A stretch of DNA of 64,000 nucleotides from Pantoea alfalfae (GCF_019880205.1 NZ_CP082292.1:868001-932000); one strand, 5' to 3'. Positions 42,647-52,499 are shown, numbered from the stretch's first letter. The notes: generated from the sequence alone by a model not told the origin. Numbers and translations: made by a program.

Positions 42647-43141
42647 ATGGACGATCAGCAATTGCAGGCGTTAAGCGCGCAGATAGGTGAGAAGCTGAAG
42701 CAGCGTAATGCTACCGTAACCTGTGCGGAATCCTGTACCGGCGGCTGGATTGCCAAAGTCTTTACCGATATCAGCGGCAGTTCCGCCTGGTTCGAACGCG
42801 GTTTTGTCACCTACAGTAATGAGGCTAAACAGCAACTGGTCAATGTGCAGACAGACTCGCTGGCGCAGTATGGCGCGGTGAGTGATGCGGTGGTACGTGA
42901 GATGGCGCTGGGTGCCCGTAAGGCGGCCCATGCTGACTACGCGATCTCCGTAAGCGGCATTGCCGGTCCGGATGGCGGCAGTGAAGAAAAACCGGTCGGC
43001 ACGGTGTGGTTTGGCTTTGCCGGGCCGCAGGATAACGTATTGACTTTTCAACAGCATTTTAGCGGCGGTCGTGATGCCGTCCGCCGCCAGTCGGTGGCAT
43101 GGGCCCTGCAGAAACTGTATGGCGAATTTCTGACAAATTAA
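42647..43141 (+). CDS. pncC: Nicotinamide-nucleotide amidase PncC (CinA C-terminal family)
   Basis: Deamidates nicotinamide mononucleotide to nicotinate mononucleotide in pyridine-nucleotide recycling. It has 164 residues, close to E. coli PncC (165). TCAESCTGGWIAK near residue 32, GSSAWFERGFVTYSNEAK and SGIAGPDGGSEEKPVGTVWF are family signatures. The start follows AAAGGGAGA; a longer frame overlapping tam has no conserved tail. It lies just before recA, as in E. coli. Confidence 0.95.
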   Translation: MDDQQLQALSAQIGEKLKQRNATVTCAESCTGGWIAKVFTDISGSSAWFERGFVTYSNEAKQQLVNVQTDSLAQYGAVSDAVVREMALGARKAAHADYAISVSGIAGPDGGSEEKPVGTVWFGFAGPQDNVLTFQQHFSGGRDAVRRQSVAWALQKLYGEFLTN

Positions 43142-43143
43142 AC

Positions 43144-43171
43144 TTGATACTGTATGACTATACAGTATAAT
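43144..43171 (+). promoter_or_regulatory. recA promoter with LexA (SOS) box
   Basis: TTGATA (-35) and TATAAT (-10) are spaced by 16 bases. The LexA operator TACTGTATGACTATACAGTA at 43148-43167 contains CTGT-N8-ACAG and overlaps both promoter elements. This is essentially the E. coli recA arrangement, so SOS induction of recA (and, by readthrough, recX) is expected. Confidence 0.97.
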
Positions 43172-43224
43172 TGTCGGCAACAGAAAGAGTGCAGGCACCC
43201 TGAGTGCGTGTTTACCCGGCTTGA

Positions 43225-44307
<1,083 letters not shown>

Positions 44308-44315
44308 TTTATGAT

Positions 44316-44346
44316 GCGGGAGGGGCAAAAGCCTCTCCCGCTGTTT
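44316..44346 (+). terminator. Terminator between recA and recX
   Basis: GCGGGAGGGGC pairs with GCCTCTCCCGC (one G-T pair) across an AAAA loop, followed by TGTTTTAT. It starts 8 bases after the recA stop. In E. coli a leaky recA terminator lets about 5-10% readthrough make recX mRNA; the same layout is seen here. Confidence 0.88.
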
Positions 44347-44427
44347 TATCCCCCTCATACCTTTCCTGCCTTCCCTCTGTCCTGTTCTGTCGCCATAATC
44401 TCCCTCTGTTTGTAGAAGGTGCGCAGT

Positions 44428-44946
44428 ATGACTGAATCCTCTCAGCCCCAACCCAATGTTGTCTCTTATTCTCGTCTGCTTGACCGTGCGATGCGCATTT
44501 TGGGTCAGCGCGACCACAGCCGTGCAGAGTTATCCCGTAAGCTACAACAGTCAGCTCAGCGTGCCGCATGGGCGCAGAAAAAAGAGCCTGAAATTATTAC
44601 TGAAGCGCTGCTGGAGCAGGTACTGGACTGGTGTCAGGAAAGCGGCTGGTTAAACGACGAGCGTTTTACCGATCGGTTTATTCAGAGCCGAAGCCGTAAA
44701 GGTTTTGGGTCGCAGCGCGTACGGCTTGAACTGGCCCAGAAAGGCATCGATCGTGAAGCCATTGATATTGCGATGGAAGAGACTGAAGTCGACTGGGCGG
44801 CCTGCGCGGCTCAGTTGGCTGAAAGAAAATTCGGACATCCGCTGCCTACAGAGTGGAAAGAGAAAGCGAAAGTACTACGCTATCTGCAGTCAAAGGGCTT
44901 TCAGACCGACGATATCCAGTCCATTTTCAGAAATTTTGATGACTAA
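44428..44946 (+). CDS. recX: RecA regulatory protein RecX
   Basis: Inhibits RecA filament growth. It has 172 residues (E. coli 166) and is basic. SRLLDRAMRILGQRDHSRAEL opens the first three-helix repeat; LNDERFTDRFIQSRSRKGFG and the C-terminal VLRYLQSKGFQTDDIQSIF are family-conserved. An ATG 8 bases after AGAAGG is chosen over an upstream GTG. It lies 120 bases after recA. Confidence 0.95.
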   Translation: MTESSQPQPNVVSYSRLLDRAMRILGQRDHSRAELSRKLQQSAQRAAWAQKKEPEIITEALLEQVLDWCQESGWLNDERFTDRFIQSRSRKGFGSQRVRLELAQKGIDREAIDIAMEETEVDWAACAAQLAERKFGHPLPTEWKEKAKVLRYLQSKGFQTDDIQSIFRNFDD

Positions 44947-45079
44947 AAGCCGATGTAATTTTACTTCCCACCGAAGAAAATTTATCTTATTCCCACTTTT
45001 TGTTCCGCTAATCAGGCACCACGAGAATGTGGCCGCGCCGATCAGAGGGAACGTTCGTTAGCGTGATTCCAGGACATAT

Positions 45080-47707
45080 ATGAGCAAGAGCACTGCTGAG
45101 ATCCGTCAAGCGTTTCTCGACTTTTTTCATAGCAAGGGACATGAGGTTGTAACCAGCAGCTCCCTCGTACCGAATAACGATCCAACGTTGTTGTTTACTA
45201 ACGCCGGGATGAACCAGTTTAAAGATGTGTTCCTCGGTCAGGACAAACGTGATTATACACGTGCGACCACGTCACAGCGCTGCGTACGCGCAGGCGGCAA
45301 ACACAACGATCTTGAAAACGTCGGCTACACCGCACGTCACCACACCTTCTTTGAAATGCTGGGTAACTTCAGCTTTGGTGACTACTTCAAGAAAGAGGCG
45401 ATTGGTTTTGCCTGGGAACTGCTGACGAGCGAGCAGTGGTTCAGCCTGCCGAAAGAGCGTCTGTGGGTGACGGTCTATGAAACCGATGATGAAGCCTACA
45501 ATATCTGGGCGGACGAAATCGGCGTGCCACGCGAGCGCATTATCCGCATCGGCGACAACAAGGGCAGCGCGTACGCGTCAGATAATTTCTGGCAGATGGG
45601 CGATACCGGTCCTTGTGGTCCGTGCAGTGAAATTTTCTACGATCATGGCGATCACATCTGGGGTGGCCCGCCAGGCAGCCCGGAAGAAGATGGTGACCGT
45701 TATATTGAGATCTGGAACATCGTCTTTATGCAGTTCAATCGTCAGGCTGATGGCACTATGCTGCCGCTGCCAAAACCGTCGGTTGATACCGGAATGGGCC
45801 TTGAGCGTATTTCTGCCGTTCTGCAACACGTTAACTCCAACTATGAAATCGACCTGTTCCAGAAACTGATTCAGGCTGTGGCACAGGTTACCGGCGCGAC
45901 CGATCTGAGTAATAAATCGCTGCGCGTGATTGCCGACCATATCCGCTCCTGTGCTTTCCTGATTGCCGATGGCGTGATTCCGTCGAATGAGAACCGTGGC
46001 TACGTGCTGCGTCGTATCATTCGTCGTGCCGTACGTCATGGCAATATGCTGGGCGCCAAAGAGGCTTTCTTCTATAAGCTGGTTGCGCCACTGGTTGAGG
46101 TTATGGGGGCTGCGGGCGAAGAGTTACAGCGTCAGCAGGCTCAGGTTGAGCAGGTGCTGAAAAGCGAAGAGGATCAGTTTGCCAGAACGCTGGAGCGCGG
46201 ACTGGCGCTACTGGACGAAGAGCTGGAAAAACTGCAGGGCGACACGCTGGATGGCGAAATCGTCTTCCGTCTTTACGATACCTTTGGCTTCCCGGCTGAT
46301 TTAACGGCTGACGTCTGCCGCGAACGCAACCTGAAAATTGATGAAGCGGGCTTTGAGCAGGCGATGGAACAGCAGCGTCAGCGTGCACGTGAAGCAAGTG
46401 GCTTCGGCGCTGACTACAGCAACGTTATCCGCATTGATGCCGCCTCCTCCTTCAAAGGCTACGACCAGCTTGATCTGGCCGCCACGGTGAAAGCGCTCTA
46501 CGTTGCGGGCGAGGCGGTTGATGAAGTGACCGCCGGTCAGGATGCTGTAGTCGTGCTGGATGAAACGCCATTCTATGGCGAATCCGGTGGTCAGGTAGGC
46601 GATACCGGTCTTCTGAAAGGGAAGAATGCTGAATTTAGCGTCCAGGATACACAAAAATATGGTCAGGCAATCGGTCATGTCGGTAAGCTGACCGCAGGGC
46701 AGTTGCGTATCGGAGATCGTCTTGAGGCCCAGGTTGATGCGGCACGCCGTGCACGCATCCGTCTTAACCACTCCGCGACCCACTTATTGCATGCCGCATT
46801 GCGTCAGGTTTTAGGTGAGCATGTGGCGCAGAAAGGCTCGCTGGTTAACGACAAATACCTGCGTTTCGATTTTTCGCATTTCGAAGCGATGAAACCTCAG
46901 GAGATTCGTCAGGTCGAAGATATCGTCAATGCGCAGATTCGTCGCAACCTGCCGGTTGAAACTGAAGTGATGGATCTGGATGCGGCAAAGTCTAAGGGTG
47001 CGATGGCACTGTTTGGCGAGAAATATGATCAGCGCGTACGCGTTCTGACCATGGGTGATTTCTCTGTTGAGCTGTGCGGGGGGACTCATGCTGCGCGCAC
47101 GGGTGATATCGGCCTGTTCCGTATTCAGGCTGAGTCAGGAACGGCGGCAGGCATCCGTCGTATCGAAGCCATTACCGGTGAAGGGGCGCTGGCGCAGGTC
47201 AATGCGCAGAGCAGCCAGCTGCAGGATCTTGCGCAGCTGGTCAAAGCGAACAGCAGCAACCTGAACGAGAAAGTACGTGGTCTGGTTGATCATGTGCGGG
47301 CTCTGGAGAAAGAGTTGCAGCAACTGCGCGATCAGCAAGCCGCGCAGGAGAGCGCTTCACTGAGCAGCAATGCCATCGACGTTAAGGGAGTGAAACTGCT
47401 GGTCAGTGAGCTCAACAATGTTGAACCTAAAATGTTGCGTACCATGGTTGATGATCTTAAGAATCAGCTGGGGTCGGCGATTATTGTGCTGGCAACGGTT
47501 ACTGAAGGTAAGGTGTCGCTGATTGCGGGTGTGACCAAAGATCTGACTGGCCGTGTTAAAGCGGGTGAGTTGATTGCCGGTCTGGCTCAGCAGGTTGGCG
47601 GGAAGGGCGGTGGCCGTCCTGATATGGCACAAGCTGGTGGTAACGATGCGGGTGCTCTGAAAGGCGCATTAGCAGGGGTTGAGGACTGGGTCAGCAGCCG
47701 TCTGTAA
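45080..47707 (+). CDS. alaS: Alanyl-tRNA synthetase AlaS
   Basis: Charges tRNA(Ala). It has 875 residues (E. coli 876). Class II catalytic motifs include [20 protein letters not shown] and motif 2 with [20 protein letters not shown]. The editing domain zinc-binding HxxxH is in [13 protein letters not shown] (near 570) and the second half in [15 protein letters not shown]. The C-terminal oligomerisation domain (C-Ala) ends [17 protein letters not shown]. The gene is intact. The 133-base gap from recX probably contains its promoter. Confidence 0.98.
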   Translation: MSKSTAEIRQAFLDFFHSKGHEVVTSSSLVPNNDPTLLFTNAGMNQFKDVFLGQDKRDYTRATTSQRCVRAGGKHNDLENVGYTARHHTFFEMLGNFSFGDYFKKEAIGFAWELLTSEQWFSLPKERLWVTVYETDDEAYNIWADEIGVPRERIIRIGDNKGSAYASDNFWQMGDTGPCGPCSEIFYDHGDHIWGGPPGSPEEDGDRYIEIWNIVFMQFNRQADGTMLPLPKPSVDTGMGLERISAVLQHVNSNYEIDLFQKLIQAVAQVTGATDLSNKSLRVIADHIRSCAFLIADGVIPSNENRGYVLRRIIRRAVRHGNMLGAKEAFFYKLVAPLVEVMGAAGEELQRQQAQVEQVLKSEEDQFARTLERGLALLDEELEKLQGDTLDGEIVFRLYDTFGFPADLTADVCRERNLKIDEAGFEQAMEQQRQRAREASGFGADYSNVIRIDAASSFKGYDQLDLAATVKALYVAGEAVDEVTAGQDAVVVLDETPFYGESGGQVGDTGLLKGKNAEFSVQDTQKYGQAIGHVGKLTAGQLRIGDRLEAQVDAARRARIRLNHSATHLLHAALRQVLGEHVAQKGSLVNDKYLRFDFSHFEAMKPQEIRQVEDIVNAQIRRNLPVETEVMDLDAAKSKGAMALFGEKYDQRVRVLTMGDFSVELCGGTHAARTGDIGLFRIQAESGTAAGIRRIEAITGEGALAQVNAQSSQLQDLAQLVKANSSNLNEKVRGLVDHVRALEKELQQLRDQQAAQESASLSSNAIDVKGVKLLVSELNNVEPKMLRTMVDDLKNQLGSAIIVLATVTEGKVSLIAGVTKDLTGRVKAGELIAGLAQQVGGKGGGRPDMAQAGGNDAGALKGALAGVEDWVSSRL

Positions 47708-47722
47708 GTGAATTAAAACAAG

Positions 47723-47773
47723 GCATCGTAAAAAGCGTCAGAACGGTTGTTCCGGCGCTTTTTAATACGATGC
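47723..47773 (+). terminator. Terminator of alaS (nested hairpins)
   Basis: AAAAAGCG (47730-47737) pairs with CGCTTTTT (47756-47763), with an inner GAAC/GTTC stem and an outer GCATCGTA/TACGATGC stem. A T-run ends the inner stem, which gives a typical intrinsic terminator. It starts 15 bases after the alaS stop. Confidence 0.85.
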
Positions 47774-47957
47774 TAAAGCAGCAAATGACAAAGTCAGGTT
47801 GATGTAGTGTATTTCGGCTAAACTAACTATCAGCAGAATGTATTGGCGCATCGATGTGCATTGGTGTATTTCTCATACACATTGTGCAGCGTTAAATGAT
47901 GGATAATGCCGGGAGCCTGTACAAGCCCGACTCTTTTAATCTTTCAAGGAGCAAAGA

Positions 47958-48143
47958 ATGCTTATTCTAACTCGTCGAGTTGGTGAAACCCTCATGATCG
48001 GTGATGAGGTAACTGTAACGGTGCTGGGTGTTAAGGGTAACCAGGTTCGTATAGGGGTTAACGCGCCGAAAGAAGTGTCTGTGCATCGCGAAGAGATCTA
48101 TCAACGCATCCAGGCTGAAAAAACGCAACAAACCAGCGTTTAA
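47958..48143 (+). CDS. csrA: Carbon storage regulator CsrA
   Basis: Small dimeric RNA-binding protein that blocks or stabilises target mRNAs at GGA motifs. It has 61 residues and differs from E. coli CsrA only in the last few positions. [16 protein letters not shown] includes the key Arg/Leu RNA-binding strand. It is preceded by a CAAGGAGCAAAG leader with AAGGAG, which itself carries GGA (autoregulation is known in E. coli). The gap from alaS (about 180 bases) contains the promoter region, with a GTGTAT/ATACAC inverted repeat at 47864-47880. Confidence 0.98.
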   Translation: MLILTRRVGETLMIGDEVTVTVLGVKGNQVRIGVNAPKEVSVHREEIYQRIQAEKTQQTSV

Positions 48144-48150
48144 CGGATTC

Positions 48151-48176
48151 AGCGTCTCGCACAAGTGCGAGGCGCT
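48151..48176 (+). terminator. Hairpin after csrA
   Basis: AGCGTCTCGCA pairs with TGCGAGGCGCT (one G-T pair) across a CAAG loop, 7 bases after the csrA stop, followed by ACCGCTTTGTT. It is probably the csrA terminator. The next 150 bases hold no gene that I can see. Confidence 0.75.
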
Positions 48177-48333
48177 ACCGCTTTGTTAAAAATCCTGCTT
48201 TTTCTTTTCTGCTTTCTCTTCCCGGTTTCGTTAACGACATCACCTTTCATTGTTGATAATTCACTCTTTTTGTCGCCATTTTGTCCCAATTGTGTGTGAT
48301 TTGCGCAATCAAACAAAGTTTCGGAAAAATTGT

Positions 48334-48361
48334 TTGACTTAAAAGTCCGGGAAAGTAATAT
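48334..48361 (+). promoter_or_regulatory. Promoter of the tRNA-Ser/Arg cluster
   Basis: TTGACT (-35) and TAATAT (-10) are separated by 16 bases and followed by the GC-rich GTGCGCCACG, a discriminator type typical of stringently controlled stable-RNA promoters. It is about 65 bases before the tRNA-Ser gene. Negative control by ppGpp is an inference from the discriminator. Confidence 0.8.
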
Positions 48362-48425
48362 GTGCGCCACGCAGTGCCGATGAGCAGAAACAACGTTCAG
48401 ACGCACAGTTCGAAAGAAAGCGTAA

Positions 48426-48518
48426 GGTGAGGTGGCCGAGAGGCTGAAGGCGCTCCCCTGCTAAGGGAGTATACGGTCAAAAGCTGTATCGAGGGTTCGA
48501 ATCCCTCCCTCACCGCCA
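48426..48518 (+). tRNA. tRNA-Ser (anticodon GCU)
   Basis: A 93-base class II tRNA. The acceptor stem GGTGAGG pairs with CCTCACC, then G73 and an encoded CCA. The anticodon GCT is at 48460-48462 within CCCTGCTAAGGG. A long variable arm and GGTTCGAATC T-arm are present. It is close to E. coli serV and decodes AGC/AGU. The first tRNA of the cluster lies 8 bases before the first tRNA-Arg. Confidence 0.98.
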
Positions 48519-48526
48519 TTTTCGAT

Positions 48527-48603
48527 GCATCCATAGCTCAGCTGGATAGAGTACTCGGCTACGAACCGAGCGGTCGGAGGTTCGAATCCTCCTGGATGCA
48601 CCA
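48527..48603 (+). tRNA. tRNA-Arg (anticodon ACG), copy 1
   Basis: A 77-base tRNA with acceptor GCATCCA/TGGATGC and encoded CCA. The anticodon ACG at 48561-48563 lies in CGGCTACGAACCG; A34 is normally edited to inosine by TadA. It decodes CGU/CGC/CGA. It is identical to the two following copies and close to E. coli argV/Y/Z/Q. Confidence 0.98.
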
Positions 48604-48737
48604 TATTTTCGAATATGGGAAAGTGCCTCGGTGTGACATGACGCATTAGCGTTCAGGCCGCACTAAGGAGGATAACGTTGCTTTAGCAACGGCCCGCAGG
48701 GCGAAGCGCAAGCTGAGTAATCCTCCTGGATGCACCA
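48604..48737 (+). repeat. Spacer repeat 1 with duplicated tRNA-Arg 3' end
   Basis: Starts with TATT-TTCG-AATATGG, which forms a hairpin with the CCA of the tRNA. It then holds a common core (GTGCCTC..GTGTGACATGACG..TTCAGGCCGCACTAAGG), a CGTTGC/GCAACG stem-loop and GCCCGCAGGGC, and ends with 19 bases (48719-48737) identical to the 3' end of the preceding tRNA including CCA. This resembles the rtT-type repeats of E. coli tRNA operons. Confidence 0.85.
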
Positions 48738-48812
48738 TCGAAACAAAGCGAATTAGCAATTCCTTTCATGGTGAGTAGTTAGCACCCTGCGTTGTACAAG
48801 AATTTGATTTAT

Positions 48813-48889
48813 GCATCCATAGCTCAGCTGGATAGAGTACTCGGCTACGAACCGAGCGGTCGGAGGTTCGAATCCTCCTGGATGCACCA
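48813..48889 (+). tRNA. tRNA-Arg (anticodon ACG), copy 2
   Basis: Identical over 77 bases to copy 1, with anticodon ACG and encoded CCA. It is preceded by 75 bases of unique spacer after the repeat and followed by spacer repeat 2. Confidence 0.98.
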
Positions 48890-49026
48890 TATTCTTCCCG
48901 AATATGGACAGTGCCTCAGTGTGTCATGACGTGATTATCGTTCAGGCCGCACTAAGGAGGATAACGTTGCATCAGCAACGGCCCATAGGGCGAAGCGCAA
49001 GCTAAGTAATCCTCCTGGATGCACCA
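48890..49026 (+). repeat. Spacer repeat 2 with duplicated tRNA-Arg 3' end
   Basis: Same order as spacer repeat 1: a post-CCA hairpin (CCATATT..AATATGG), the GTGCCTCAGTGTGTCATGACG core, the CGTTGCATCAGCAACG stem-loop and a final 19-base copy of the tRNA-Arg 3' end (49008-49026). It has a handful of substitutions from repeat 1. Confidence 0.85.
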
Positions 49027-49098
49027 TTCTTTGTAACATCCTCAGGTTGGTTTCCGAAAGTCCATAAAAAAGTGTGACCCCCAAAGATAGACCCCAAT

Positions 49099-49175
49099 GC
49101 ATCCATAGCTCAGCTGGATAGAGTACTCGGCTACGAACCGAGCGGTCGGAGGTTCGAATCCTCCTGGATGCACCA
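49099..49175 (+). tRNA. tRNA-Arg (anticodon ACG), copy 3
   Basis: Identical over 77 bases to copies 1 and 2, with anticodon ACG and encoded CCA. It is the last tRNA of the cluster and is followed by spacer repeat 3. Confidence 0.98.
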
Positions 49176-49309
49176 TCTTCTCGAATGTTGGCAGTTCCTC
49201 AGTGTGACATGACGCAATAAGCGTTCCGGCCGCACGAAGGGGGATAACGTTGCATCAGCAACGGCCCGCAGGGCGAAGCGCAAGCTGAGTCATCCTCCTG
49301 GATGCACCA
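49176..49309 (+). repeat. Spacer repeat 3 with duplicated tRNA-Arg 3' end
   Basis: A third copy of the spacer unit. The post-CCA hairpin is degraded (CCATCTTCTCGAATGTTGG), but the core, the CGTTGCATCAGCAACG stem and the terminal tRNA 3' copy (18 bases, 49292-49309) remain. No tRNA follows it. Confidence 0.83.
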
Positions 49310-49350
49310 TCTTCTTCTTTAGTCTCAAAATCCAGTCTTAAAATCCCTCA

Positions 49351-49442
49351 AAGTATCATGGCGCGATGATCGCTAAGACCTCACTAAACACGCTAGCGTT
49401 ACTTCCGTAACCGCCCGTACAGCAAACGCTGAGTGAGTATCC
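49351..49442 (+). repeat. Degenerate fourth copy of the tRNA spacer repeat
   Basis: TATCATGGCGCGATGATCGC, CTCACTAAACACG, a TAGCGTTACTTCCGTAACCG segment and CAAACGCTGAGTGAGTATCCT follow the order of the spacer core with many changes, and the tRNA 3' copy is lost after ATCCT. It suggests a former fourth tRNA-spacer unit. The similarity was judged by eye. Confidence 0.55.
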
Positions 49443-49784
49443 TGAAAAACCTCTGCAGTTTCCCTCTGGCTTCACACGCCCTCTTTTCCTGTTTAATCTG
49501 CCCCATTGATTCATCATCCTGACTTAAGCGATCCGAAACGCCTGTTTCCCGCATCAACGCCTTCTGTTTTGCTGCCCACGCCCGTCCGCCGCCGCCTGTC
49601 AGCCAAAAGAATGTTAAAAATTCGCTTAAAATTCGTACTGTTATCACTGGCCGCGCACGATCACCTTTATCTGAAAACAAAAATTGCTAATGCTTTCAAA
49701 GCATTTGCTGTTCATCCCCCCTGGCGACAACCTGTCCACATTAGGCTAAAGTAATGTCTCATTTGGTGGATGTCCGGAGTGACA
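49443..49784. other. Gap between the tRNA cluster and yqaB
   Basis: About 340 bases with no gene I can support. A 93-codon open frame on the minus strand (49399-49680) overlaps the degenerate repeat and has no recognisable similarity or clear ribosome-binding site. The last 60 bases should contain the yqaB promoter; TAAAGT near 49748 is a possible -10. Confidence 0.5.
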
Positions 49785-50351
49785 ATGTACGATCAATATG
49801 ACGCCCTGATTTTCGATATGGACGGCACGATTCTTGATACTGAGCCGACACATCGAAAAGCGTGGCGTCAGGTACTGGCGCGTTATGGATTAACGCTGGA
49901 TGAAGCTCGTATTATCGACTTCAATGGCGCACCAACCTGGCGGCTGTCGCAGTTCATCATTGAATCCAATCAGTCGTCACTCGACCCTCATCTTCTTGCC
50001 GCAGAAAAAACCGCTGCCGTGAAAGCGATGCTGCTGGAAAACGTGAAGCCACTGCCTTTAATGGAGGTGGTGAAAGCGTACTACGGGCGTCGTCCGATGG
50101 CGGTGGGTACCGGAAGCGAACACAGTATGGCAGAGGCGTTACTGACGCAGCTGGGCGTGCGTGAGCTCTTCTCTGCAGTCGTTGGTGCTGACGACGTACA
50201 GCGTCATAAACCTGAGCCTGAAACCTTCTTACGCTGCGCTGAGCTGATGGGTGTGACGCCGGCACGCTGTGTGGTGTTTGAGGATGCGGACTTTGGTATT
50301 CAGGCAGCGAAGGCGGCAGGTATGGCTGTGGTGGATGTCCGCTTACTGTGA
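49785..50351 (+). CDS. yqaB: HAD-family sugar phosphatase YqaB (fructose-1-phosphatase)
   Basis: HAD-superfamily phosphatase; E. coli YqaB acts on fructose 1-phosphate and 6-phosphogluconate. It has 188 residues, as in E. coli. Motif I is IFDMDGTILDTEPTHRKAW (nucleophile Asp near residue 11), motif II includes GTGSE, motif III has RHKPEPETF and motif IV VFEDADFGIQAAKAAGM. The start MYDQYDALIF is chosen with CGGAG upstream, rather than an in-frame ATG five codons earlier. yqaA overlaps it. Confidence 0.95.
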   Translation: MYDQYDALIFDMDGTILDTEPTHRKAWRQVLARYGLTLDEARIIDFNGAPTWRLSQFIIESNQSSLDPHLLAAEKTAAVKAMLLENVKPLPLMEVVKAYYGRRPMAVGTGSEHSMAEALLTQLGVRELFSAVVGADDVQRHKPEPETFLRCAELMGVTPARCVVFEDADFGIQAAKAAGMAVVDVRLL

Positions 50352-50776
50352 GTGACGTTCTTACCTATGCCTCAATGTTCGGCAGCAGCTTTTTAAGTGC
50401 AACGCTCCTGCCGGGAAGTTCTGAAGCACTGCTGATAGCACTATTGATAGCAAAAAAGACATCAGTTTACGGGTTGCTTTTGGCCGCATCACTGGGAAAC
50501 ACCTTGGGCGGCTTAACCAACATTCTTATTGGTCGCTTGCTGCCGTTAAAACGTCAGGGGCGATGGCATGACACAGCAATGACGTGGTTGCACCGACTGG
50601 GACCTGCAGCACTGTTATTCAGCTGGCTGCCAGTGATAGGTGATCTGCTCTGCGTTCTGGCAGGCTGGTTACGTTTCGCCTGGCTACCCGCGATGCTGTT
50701 TCTCGCTGTCGGCAAAACACTGCGTTATATCGTTATCGCGACTGCCACATTACAGGGTATGCAATGGTGGCATTGA
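50348..50776 (+). CDS. yqaA: Inner-membrane protein YqaA (DedA/VTT-like)
   Basis: A 142-residue membrane protein with a GTG start inside the yqaB stop (GTGA). [42 protein letters not shown] and [18 protein letters not shown] match E. coli YqaA, with about four hydrophobic helices. It belongs to the VTT/DedA-like group; function is unknown. gshA follows after 73 bases. Confidence 0.92.
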   Translation: MSDVLTYASMFGSSFLSATLLPGSSEALLIALLIAKKTSVYGLLLAASLGNTLGGLTNILIGRLLPLKRQGRWHDTAMTWLHRLGPAALLFSWLPVIGDLLCVLAGWLRFAWLPAMLFLAVGKTLRYIVIATATLQGMQWWH

Positions 50777-50849
50777 TTCGCATAGATTCGAGGCTACGGT
50801 TAACATTATGCTGAACAAAAATAAATTATTATCACAGCGGGGGGGTAAT

Positions 50850-52415
50850 GTGATCCCGGACGTATCTAAAGCGCTCTCCTGGCTGGAAGCGCATCCCAAT
50901 GCCCTTAAAGGTATTGGCCGTGGCATCGAGCGTGAAACGCTGCGTGTACAGGCAAATGGCGAACTGGCAAAAAGCGGCCACCCGGAATCTCTGGGGTCGG
51001 CGCTGAAACATGACTGGATCACCACTGACTTTGCCGAAACGTTGCTGGAATTTATTACGCCAGTGGATCACAGCATTGATCATATGCTGGCATTCCTGCG
51101 CGATATTCATCGTCACGTGGCCCGTGAACTGGGTGATGAACGCATGTGGCCTTTCAGTATGCCATGCGAGATTGACGACGCAGACAATATTGAGCTGGCG
51201 CAATATGGCACGTCCAATATCGGTCAGATGAAGACGCTCTACCGCGAAGGCCTTAAAAACCGCTACGGCGCGTTGATGCAGACCATCTCCGGCATTCACT
51301 ATAACTTCTCGCTGCCACTCTCATTCTGGCAGGAGTGGGCTGACGTGAAAGATCAGGAAAGCGGAAAAGAGACGATTTCGGCGGGCTATCTGCGGCTGAT
51401 CCGCAACTATTATCGCTTCGGCTGGGTCATCCCCTATCTGTTTGGCGCATCGCCTGCTATCAGCTCCAGCTTCCTGCAGGGCCGTGAGAGCGCGCTGCCG
51501 TTCGAAACCAACGACAAAGATACGATGTGGCTGCCGTACGCCACCTCGCTGCGTCTGAGCGATTTAGGCTACACCAATAAATCGCAGAGCTCTCTGGGCA
51601 TCACGTTTAACTCGCTGGAAGGCTATGTCACCGCGCTGAAAAAAGCGATTAAGACGCCGTCAGAAGAGTATGCAGCGATGGGCACTAAAGATGCCGACGG
51701 TAACTGGCTGCAGCTCAACACCAACGTGCTGCAGATTGAAAACGAGCTCTATGCGCCAATCCGGCCTAAGCGTGTGACACGCTCGGGTGAAGCCCCATCT
51801 GATGCGCTGCTGCGTGGTGGTATTGAGTACATTGAAGTGCGTTCGCTGGATATCAACCCATTCTCTGCCATCGGCGTTGATGAAAATCAGGTTCGCTTTC
51901 TCGACCTGTTCCTGATCTGGTGTACCCTGGCGGATGCGCCGGAGATGAGTGCCGATGAGCTGCAATGCACCCGCATAAACTGGAACCGGGTTGTGCTGGA
52001 AGGGCGTAAACCGGACCAGAAAATTGCCGTAGGATGCGGAGAAGCGGAACATTCGCTGGTGGAAGTCGGCAAGACCCTGTTTGCCGATCTGCGTCGGGTT
52101 GCTGAAGTCTTAGACAGCAATAATCAGGACAGCACGGAATATCAGCAGGTTTGCGATCAACTGGTAGCATCGTTCGACGATCCTGAGCTAACCTACTCGG
52201 CGCGCATCCTTCAGGCAATGAAGGACAATGGTGTAACCGGAACCGGCGTGGCGCTGGCTGAACAGTATCGCCATCTGCTCTGCGAAGAGCCGCTGGAAGT
52301 GCTGACAGAAGACGATTTCACGCGTCAGGCGCAGGAATCTGTTGCTGCACAGCAGCAGCTGGAAGCGAGTGATAAGCTGGATTTTGAAGCATATCTGGCG
52401 AGCCGGGAAGGGTAG
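50850..52415 (+). CDS. gshA: Glutamate-cysteine ligase GshA
   Basis: First and rate-limiting step of glutathione synthesis. It has 521 residues (E. coli 518). The start is taken as GTG, giving [16 protein letters not shown], aligned with E. coli, whose gene also starts with a non-ATG codon. An ATG 42 bases earlier with poor Shine-Dalgarno is possible. [43 protein letters not shown] and [18 protein letters not shown] are family motifs. A run of seven G lies 4 bases before the GTG and acts as the likely ribosome-binding site. Confidence 0.94.
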   Translation: MIPDVSKALSWLEAHPNALKGIGRGIERETLRVQANGELAKSGHPESLGSALKHDWITTDFAETLLEFITPVDHSIDHMLAFLRDIHRHVARELGDERMWPFSMPCEIDDADNIELAQYGTSNIGQMKTLYREGLKNRYGALMQTISGIHYNFSLPLSFWQEWADVKDQESGKETISAGYLRLIRNYYRFGWVIPYLFGASPAISSSFLQGRESALPFETNDKDTMWLPYATSLRLSDLGYTNKSQSSLGITFNSLEGYVTALKKAIKTPSEEYAAMGTKDADGNWLQLNTNVLQIENELYAPIRPKRVTRSGEAPSDALLRGGIEYIEVRSLDINPFSAIGVDENQVRFLDLFLIWCTLADAPEMSADELQCTRINWNRVVLEGRKPDQKIAVGCGEAEHSLVEVGKTLFADLRRVAEVLDSNNQDSTEYQQVCDQLVASFDDPELTYSARILQAMKDNGVTGTGVALAEQYRHLLCEEPLEVLTEDDFTRQAQESVAAQQQLEASDKLDFEAYLASREG

Positions 52416-52420
52416 AAAAG

Positions 52421-52493
52421 AAAAAGGCCACATCAATGTGGCCAAATTAACATCTCTGTTGTCAGGGATGATGATAACAAATGCGCGTCTTTC
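52421..52493 (-). ncRNA. micA: MicA small RNA
   Basis: Hfq-binding sRNA that represses ompA and other outer-membrane protein mRNAs. Read on the minus strand the 73-base RNA starts GAAAGACGCGCATTTGTTAT, which matches E. coli MicA, continues CATCATCCCTG, and ends in the terminator GGCCACATTGATGTGGCC followed by TTTTTC. Its location between gshA and luxS and its antisense orientation are as in E. coli. The middle portion differs. A sigma-E-type promoter lies exactly upstream. Confidence 0.93.
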
Positions 52494-52499
52494 ATATAT

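Noticed and set aside
47864..47880. GTGTAT-N5-ATACAC inverted repeat upstream of csrA as an operator
   Set aside because: Only 6 bp per arm and no match to a regulator site I recognise; noted in the csrA entry but not called as a site.
48149..48406. 85-codon minus-strand frame after csrA
   Set aside because: Covers the csrA hairpin and the tRNA promoter on the opposite strand; no similarity and unlikely composition.
48461..48646. 61-codon minus-strand frame with a GGFEPPTARF-type sequence
   Set aside because: It is the antisense translation of the tRNA-Ser and tRNA-Arg genes, a well-known false protein.
48604..49442. Possible CRISPR-like array in the tRNA spacers
   Set aside because: Repeats are about 130 bases long, imperfect and tied to tRNA genes; no short regular repeat-spacer pattern or cas genes.
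49399..49680. 93-codon minus-strand frame before yqaB
   Set aside because: Overlaps the degenerate tRNA spacer repeat, has no clear ribosome-binding site and resembles no known family.
52426..52443. Hairpin after gshA as a gshA terminator
   Set aside because: The T-run is on the minus strand, where the hairpin is the MicA terminator; the plus-strand tail is AAATTAA.
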